Assembly (NCBI GenBank): GCA_020637595.1
Contig: JACKKE010000023.1
Coordinates: 1 to 9,603, forward strand
Source: Rhodobacter sp.
Lineage (GTDB): Bacteria > Pseudomonadota > Alphaproteobacteria > Rhodobacterales > Rhodobacteraceae
Reading direction: 5' to 3'
Length of the DNA: 9,603 nucleotides
How positions within the stretch are numbered: the first letter of the stretch is position 1; each line of letters opens with the position of its first letter. Made by a program: the position numbers and the translations under genes. Below the pieces are notes generated by a model, which was not told the origin of the DNA, did not search any database, and saw only the letters and a program-made list of their open reading frames with translations. Positions 6,540 through 9,603 of this stretch are shown piece after piece.

Positions 6540-7559
6540 ATGGATTTCAACCACACCGAAGAACGCCGGATGCTGGCCGACTCGCTGCGCCGCACGCTGG
6601 CGCGGGGCGCGGACTGGGCAACGCTGGCCGAGTTGGGCGTGCTGGGCGCGCTGTTTACCGAGGACGAGGGCGGTTTCGGCGGCCAGGGATTCGACATCGC
6701 CGTGGTGTTCGAGGAACTGGGCCGCGCCGGCTCACCCCTGCCGGTGGTCGAGGCCGGGCTGGCCGGCGGGTTGCTGGCCGATTGCGGCCAGGCCGAGCTG
6801 GTCGAGCAGATCATCGCCGGCACCCTGCGCCCGGCCTTCGCGCATGGCGAACCGGGGCTGCGCTATGACCACGGGCCGATCCGCACCCGCTATGAGGACG
6901 GCCGCCTGACCGGGCGCAAATCGGTCGTCGAAGGGGCCGAAGGCGCAGATCTGCTGGTCGTCACCGCGCTGGAGAACGGCGACACCGTGCGCCTTTTCAC
7001 CGTCGCGCCGGATGCGCCGGGTGTCACCCTCTACACGACACCCTCGCTCAATGGCGGCAGCGTCAGCGAAATCACCTTTGACGGCGCCGCGGCCACCCCG
7101 ATCGGCGGCCACATGGGCCTTGTGGAAAACCGGATCGAGGCGGCAACCCTTGCCGTCTGCGCCGATGCCCTGGGCGCAATGGAAACCGCCAGGGACATGA
7201 CGCTGGACTACCTGCGCACCCGCAAGCAGTTCGGCATCGTGATCGGCAAGTTCCAGGCGCTGCAGCACCGCATGGCCGATGTCGCGATCGAGATCGAGCA
7301 GGCGCGTTCGGCGGTGATCAACCTCGCCGGTCATCTGCACGCCGACGCCCTCGCCCGCGACCGCCACGCCTCGGCGGCCAAGAACATGGTCGGCCGTGTC
7401 GCCCGTCTGGTGGCCGAGGAAGCGATCCAGATGCACGGCGGCATCGCGATGACCGAGGAATACGCCCTCGCCCCGGTCTCGCGCCGCCTGATCGCCGTCG
7501 ATCACCGCTATGGCGACGAGGACTGGCACCTCGAACGCTTCATCCGGCTCTCGGCGTGA
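6540..7559 (+). CDS. acyl-CoA dehydrogenase, small non-catalytic subunit (PimD-like)
   Basis: 339 residues, about 57 fewer than its neighbour. The ACAD fold is recognisable: MDFNHTEERRMLADSLRR opens the N-terminal domain, TRKQFG (R228 of RKQFG) and KFQALQHRMADV mark the C-terminal domain, and QMHGGIAMTEEY (from 297) is the usual helix. Both possible catalytic glutamates are missing: the isovaleryl-type position aligns with Ala202 (Glu200 is near but two residues off) and the MCAD-type position reads Tyr-Gly-Asp (HRYGDED). It therefore probably contributes FAD-binding and structural elements to an alpha2-beta2 enzyme with the preceding subunit. The loop after the first helix is shortened: LARG runs directly into ADWATLAELG, where relatives have some 20 more residues. 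A purine-rich GAGGGGGA lies in front of the ATG. The stop overlaps the thioesterase start by 4 nt. Confidence 0.9.
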   Translation: MDFNHTEERRMLADSLRRTLARGADWATLAELGVLGALFTEDEGGFGGQGFDIAVVFEELGRAGSPLPVVEAGLAGGLLADCGQAELVEQIIAGTLRPAFAHGEPGLRYDHGPIRTRYEDGRLTGRKSVVEGAEGADLLVVTALENGDTVRLFTVAPDAPGVTLYTTPSLNGGSVSEITFDGAAATPIGGHMGLVENRIEAATLAVCADALGAMETARDMTLDYLRTRKQFGIVIGKFQALQHRMADVAIEIEQARSAVINLAGHLHADALARDRHASAAKNMVGRVARLVAEEAIQMHGGIAMTEEYALAPVSRRLIAVDHRYGDEDWHLERFIRLSA

Positions 7560-7948
7560 CCATCCCCAGCGGCCAGACCGGCACCAGCCGGCACCTGGGC
7601 TACACCGTCGCCTTTGCCGGGCCCGACAGCCCGGCGGTGGTGACGATGGTGGTGACGGACGACCACACCAACCGCCACGGCAACCTGCATGGCGGGCTGA
7701 TCGCAACGGTGCTCGACACGGCAATGGGGGCGACGGTCTCGCATCTGCGCGGCGCGGGTGGCACGGTGCTCTTCTCGACCGTGACGCTGACCACCAATTT
7801 CCTGGCGCCGATGCCACGCGGCACGATCACCGCAACCGCCCGGATCACCGGCGGCGGCCACAAGACCGTCTTTGCCGAGGGCGAGGCCCGCGACGAGGCC
7901 GGCCACCTGATCGCCACCGCCACCGGCGTCTTCAAACGCGCAGGCTGA
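7556..7948 (+). CDS. PaaI-family hotdog acyl-CoA thioesterase
   Basis: 130 residues forming a single hotdog domain. The central motif HGNLHGGLIATVLDTAMG carries the HGG turn and the Asp of DTAMG that acts as catalytic acid/base in PaaI thioesterases; the following strands (LFSTVTLTTNFLAP, GTITATARITGG, KTVFAEGEARD, LIATATGVFKR) complete the sheet. It hydrolyses an acyl- or aryl-CoA, probably releasing CoA from dead-end intermediates of the operon's pathway. The start is GTG 7556, overlapping the previous stop as GTGA. No good Shine-Dalgarno is visible, so translation is likely coupled to the upstream gene. The next ATG would remove the first strand of the fold, supporting the GTG. It is the last gene of the operon. 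Family sure; substrate unknown. Confidence 0.9.
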   Translation: MTIPSGQTGTSRHLGYTVAFAGPDSPAVVTMVVTDDHTNRHGNLHGGLIATVLDTAMGATVSHLRGAGGTVLFSTVTLTTNFLAPMPRGTITATARITGGGHKTVFAEGEARDEAGHLIATATGVFKRAG

Positions 7949-7997
7949 GTGCCCCCGGCGCGCGCGCACGTCATCTTGCGTCCAATACGCACCTGAT

Positions 7998-8019
7998 GCG
8001 CCGCGCGTCAGCGCGGCGC
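7998..8019. repeat. perfect GC-rich hairpin after the beta-oxidation operon
   Basis: GCGCCGCGC (7998-8006) and GCGCGGCGC (8011-8019) form a perfect 9-bp stem with the loop GTCA. It lies 49 nt after the thioesterase stop. There is no T-run on either strand, so it is not a classical intrinsic terminator; it could slow polymerase, protect the mRNA 3' end or assist Rho-dependent termination. A smaller hairpin, CGGG-TCG-CCCG (8021-8031), follows directly. Confidence 0.5.
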
Positions 8020-8081
8020 CCGGGTCGCCCGAGGCGGGCGCGCGGCAGCGCGGCCACCGAGGGCGAAACCCCTCCCCGCGC

Positions 8082-8118
8082 AAAGGAAAGGCGCGCCGCG
8101 GGTCTCCCCGGGCGCGCC
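8082..8118 (-). terminator. intrinsic terminator of the ATP synthase operon
   Basis: GGCGCGCC (8090-8097) pairs with GGCGCGCC (8111-8118). A further four pairs (CGGG with CCCG) close on a TCTC loop past one bulged G, making a stem of about 12 bp. On the minus strand it is followed by TTTCCTTT (8089-8082). It lies about 24 nt after the atpC stop. On the plus strand no T-run follows, so it should act mainly for the minus-strand operon. Confidence 0.75.
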
Positions 8119-8141
8119 CTTCATGCGTTATGGGTTCCGGC

Positions 8142-8552
8142 TCACTCGCCGCTGTCGAGCCCGATATGCGTGCCCATCGCCACCATGTCGGCAAGCAGCT
8201 TCGCGGCTTCGTCGGCAACCGTCGGATGGGCTTCGGCGTGCGCCTGACGCGCCTCTGCCACCCAGTCCTTCATCACCGAGCCGGTCAGCTCGCCGCGCGG
8301 CAGCGAGCGTTCGGCCATCACCGTGACGCCTTCCGGCGACACTTCGGCAAAGCCGCCGGTCACCGCGAACTCGACGGTCTGGCCGTCGGCCACCACCTTG
8401 AGGATGCCCGGCCGCAACGTCGTGATCAGCGCCGAGTGGCCCGGCATCGCCGTCAGGTCGCCGTCGGCGCCCGGGATCTGGACCTCGGCCGCCTTCGTGG
8501 ACATCAGCATCCGCTCGGGCGACACCAGGTCAAACTGCATCGTATCGGCCAT
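8142..8552 (-). CDS. atpC: F0F1 ATP synthase epsilon subunit
   Basis: 136 residues. The N-terminal beta-sandwich has the family pattern: MQFDLVSPERMLMSTKAAEVQIPGADGDLTAMPGHSALITTLRPGILKV, then TGGFAEVSPEGVTVMAE (both quoted here in part: key motifs are LVSPE, GDLTAMPGH and GGFAEV). The C-terminal part (about 88-130) is a short helical region that in this family modulates ATP hydrolysis. The protein belongs to the central stalk of F1 and links gamma to the c-ring at the inner membrane. GGGAGG lies 5 nt before ATG 8552, supporting this start over the Met at residue 5. It follows atpD after 20 nt, the standard last gene of an atpHAGDC operon, and is followed by an intrinsic terminator. Confidence 0.96.
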   Translation of the reverse strand: MADTMQFDLVSPERMLMSTKAAEVQIPGADGDLTAMPGHSALITTLRPGILKVVADGQTVEFAVTGGFAEVSPEGVTVMAERSLPRGELTGSVMKDWVAEARQAHAEAHPTVADEAAKLLADMVAMGTHIGLDSGE

Positions 8553-8572
8553 CAGGGCCTCCCGTTCTCAGA

Positions 8573-9603
8573 TCAGGCCGCGGCAGCCAGACGCGCGGCC
8601 TTGGCGATCGCTTCGTCGATGTCACCGACCATGTAGAACGCCGCTTCCGGCAGGTGGTCGTATTCGCCGGCAACCACGGCCTTGAACGAGGCGATGGTCT
8701 TTTCCAGCGGAACCTGGACACCGTCCGAACCGGTGAACACTTTGGCCACGTCGAAGGGCTGCGACAGGAAGCGTTCCAGCTTGCGGGCGCGGGCCACGGT
8801 CAGCTTGTCCTCTTCCGACAGTTCGTCCATGCCCAGAATGGCGATGATGTCCTGCAGCGACTTGTATTTCTGCAAGATGCCCTGAACGTCGCGGGCGACC
8901 TGATAATGCTCTTCGCCGACCACCGCCGGATCCAGGATCCGCGAGTTCGAGTCGAGCGGGTCCACGGCCGGATAGATGCCCAGTTCCGAAATCGCGCGCG
9001 ACAGAACGGTCGTGGCGTCAAGGTGGGCAAAGGTCGTGGCAGGCGCCGGGTCGGTCAGGTCGTCGGCCGGAACATAGACGGCCTGGATCGAGGTGATCGA
9101 GCCGTTCTTGGTCGAGGTGATGCGTTCCTGCATCGCGCCCATGTCGGTGGCCAGCGTCGGCTGGTAGCCCACGGCGGACGGGATACGGCCCAGCAGTGCC
9201 GACACTTCCGAACCGGCCTGGGTAAAGCGGAAGATGTTGTCGACGAAGAACAGAACGTCGGTACCGGTGGCATCGCGGAACTGTTCGGCCAGCGTCAGGC
9301 CGGTCAGCGCGACGCGCATACGGGCCCCCGGAGGCTCGTTCATCTGGCCGTAAACCAGCGCCACCTGCGATTCCGCCAGATTGTCCGGCTTGATGACGCC
9401 CGATTCCACCATTTCGTGGTAAAGGTCGTTGCCTTCACGGGTCCGTTCGCCAACGCCCGCGAACACCGAGTAACCCGAGTGCACTTTCGCGATGTTGTTG
9501 ATCAGTTCCATGATCAGAACCGTCTTGCCCACGCCGGCGCCGCCGAACAGGCCGATCTTGCCGCCCTTGGCATAGGGCGCCAGCAGGTCGATGACCTTGA
9601 TGC
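8573..9603 (-). CDS. atpD: F0F1 ATP synthase beta subunit, partial (N-terminus outside window)
   Basis: The catalytic F1 subunit, which binds ADP and phosphate and makes ATP at the inner membrane. About 342 residues are visible; the frame is open to the window edge, so roughly the first quarter is missing. The Walker A loop GGAGVGKT is encoded at 9544-9521. GVGERTREGNDLYHEM carries the general-base Glu, and VLFFVDNIFRF is the Walker B strand with its Asp. PAVDPLDSNS is the alpha/beta ATPase signature, and DELSEED (8827-8807), the lever contacting gamma, is fully conserved. The tail ends KAARLAAAA. Nothing is truncated or substituted in the visible part. The converging beta-oxidation operon is unrelated in function. 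Confidence 0.98.
   Translation of the reverse strand, partial: IKVIDLLAPYAKGGKIGLFGGAGVGKTVLIMELINNIAKVHSGYSVFAGVGERTREGNDLYHEMVESGVIKPDNLAESQVALVYGQMNEPPGARMRVALTGLTLAEQFRDATGTDVLFFVDNIFRFTQAGSEVSALLGRIPSAVGYQPTLATDMGAMQERITSTKNGSITSIQAVYVPADDLTDPAPATTFAHLDATTVLSRAISELGIYPAVDPLDSNSRILDPAVVGEEHYQVARDVQGILQKYKSLQDIIAILGMDELSEEDKLTVARARKLERFLSQPFDVAKVFTGSDGVQVPLEKTIASFKAVVAGEYDHLPEAAFYMVGDIDEAIAKAARLAAAA

Noticed and set aside
3999..6554. An 851-codon open frame on the minus strand opposite the thiolase and the large acyl-CoA dehydrogenase gene, and a similar 721-codon frame at 1888-4053.
   Set aside because: Both are by-products of G/C-rich third positions in the plus-strand genes. Their translations are rich in His, Asp, Arg and Gly without domains, and the plus-strand proteins carry intact catalytic motifs.

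Overview
This window is GC-rich DNA with strongly G/C-biased third codon positions. It looks like an alphaproteobacterial chromosome, most likely Rhodobacterales. That rests on the codon style, a perfect CtrA-type box, a short two-helix membrane protein of a kind I recall from Rhodobacteraceae, and an F1 beta-epsilon gene order with a short (136 aa) epsilon subunit. The genus cannot be named from the sequence.

Layout, left to right. (1) 1-348, plus strand: the C-terminal end of an alpha/beta hydrolase. (2) 367-950, minus strand: two small envelope genes, a 60-aa two-helix membrane protein and a 100-aa lipoprotein. A TTAA-N7-TTAAC box lies just upstream of the lipoprotein. (3) 1001-1114: tRNA-Val(TAC) with its own promoter. 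(4) 1238-7948, plus strand: six tightly packed genes with gaps of 14, 5, 12 and 12 nt and one 4-nt overlap. They encode an IclR-family regulator, a bifunctional enoyl-CoA hydratase/3-hydroxyacyl-CoA dehydrogenase, a thiolase, two dissimilar acyl-CoA dehydrogenase subunits, and a PaaI-type hotdog thioesterase. (5) 7949-8141: a hairpin-rich convergent intergenic region with an intrinsic terminator for the minus strand. (6) 8142-9603, minus strand: the end of the ATP synthase operon, atpC (epsilon) and most of atpD (beta, running off the window).

The central operon encodes a complete beta-oxidation spiral for some acyl-CoA: dehydrogenation (two ACAD subunits), hydration and 3-hydroxy oxidation (bifunctional enzyme), and thiolysis (thiolase). 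A thioesterase could release stalled CoA esters. The gene set resembles the pimF-B-C-D part of the Rhodopseudomonas palustris dicarboxylate (pimelate) operon, but no CoA ligase, CoA transferase, transporter or ETF gene is present here, so the substrate is open. The ACAD pair looks heteromeric: the large subunit keeps an IVD-type catalytic Glu but lacks the R-x-Q-F-G motif, and the small subunit keeps that motif but lacks both known catalytic Glu positions. The regulator is the first gene, and a tandem ATTCT...AAC repeat in front of it is a candidate autoregulatory operator.

I see no mobile element, CRISPR array, phage gene, defence cassette or clearly new system. The points most worth a second look are the CtrA-like box, the tandem operator candidate, the ACAD division of labour and the shortened small ACAD subunit.
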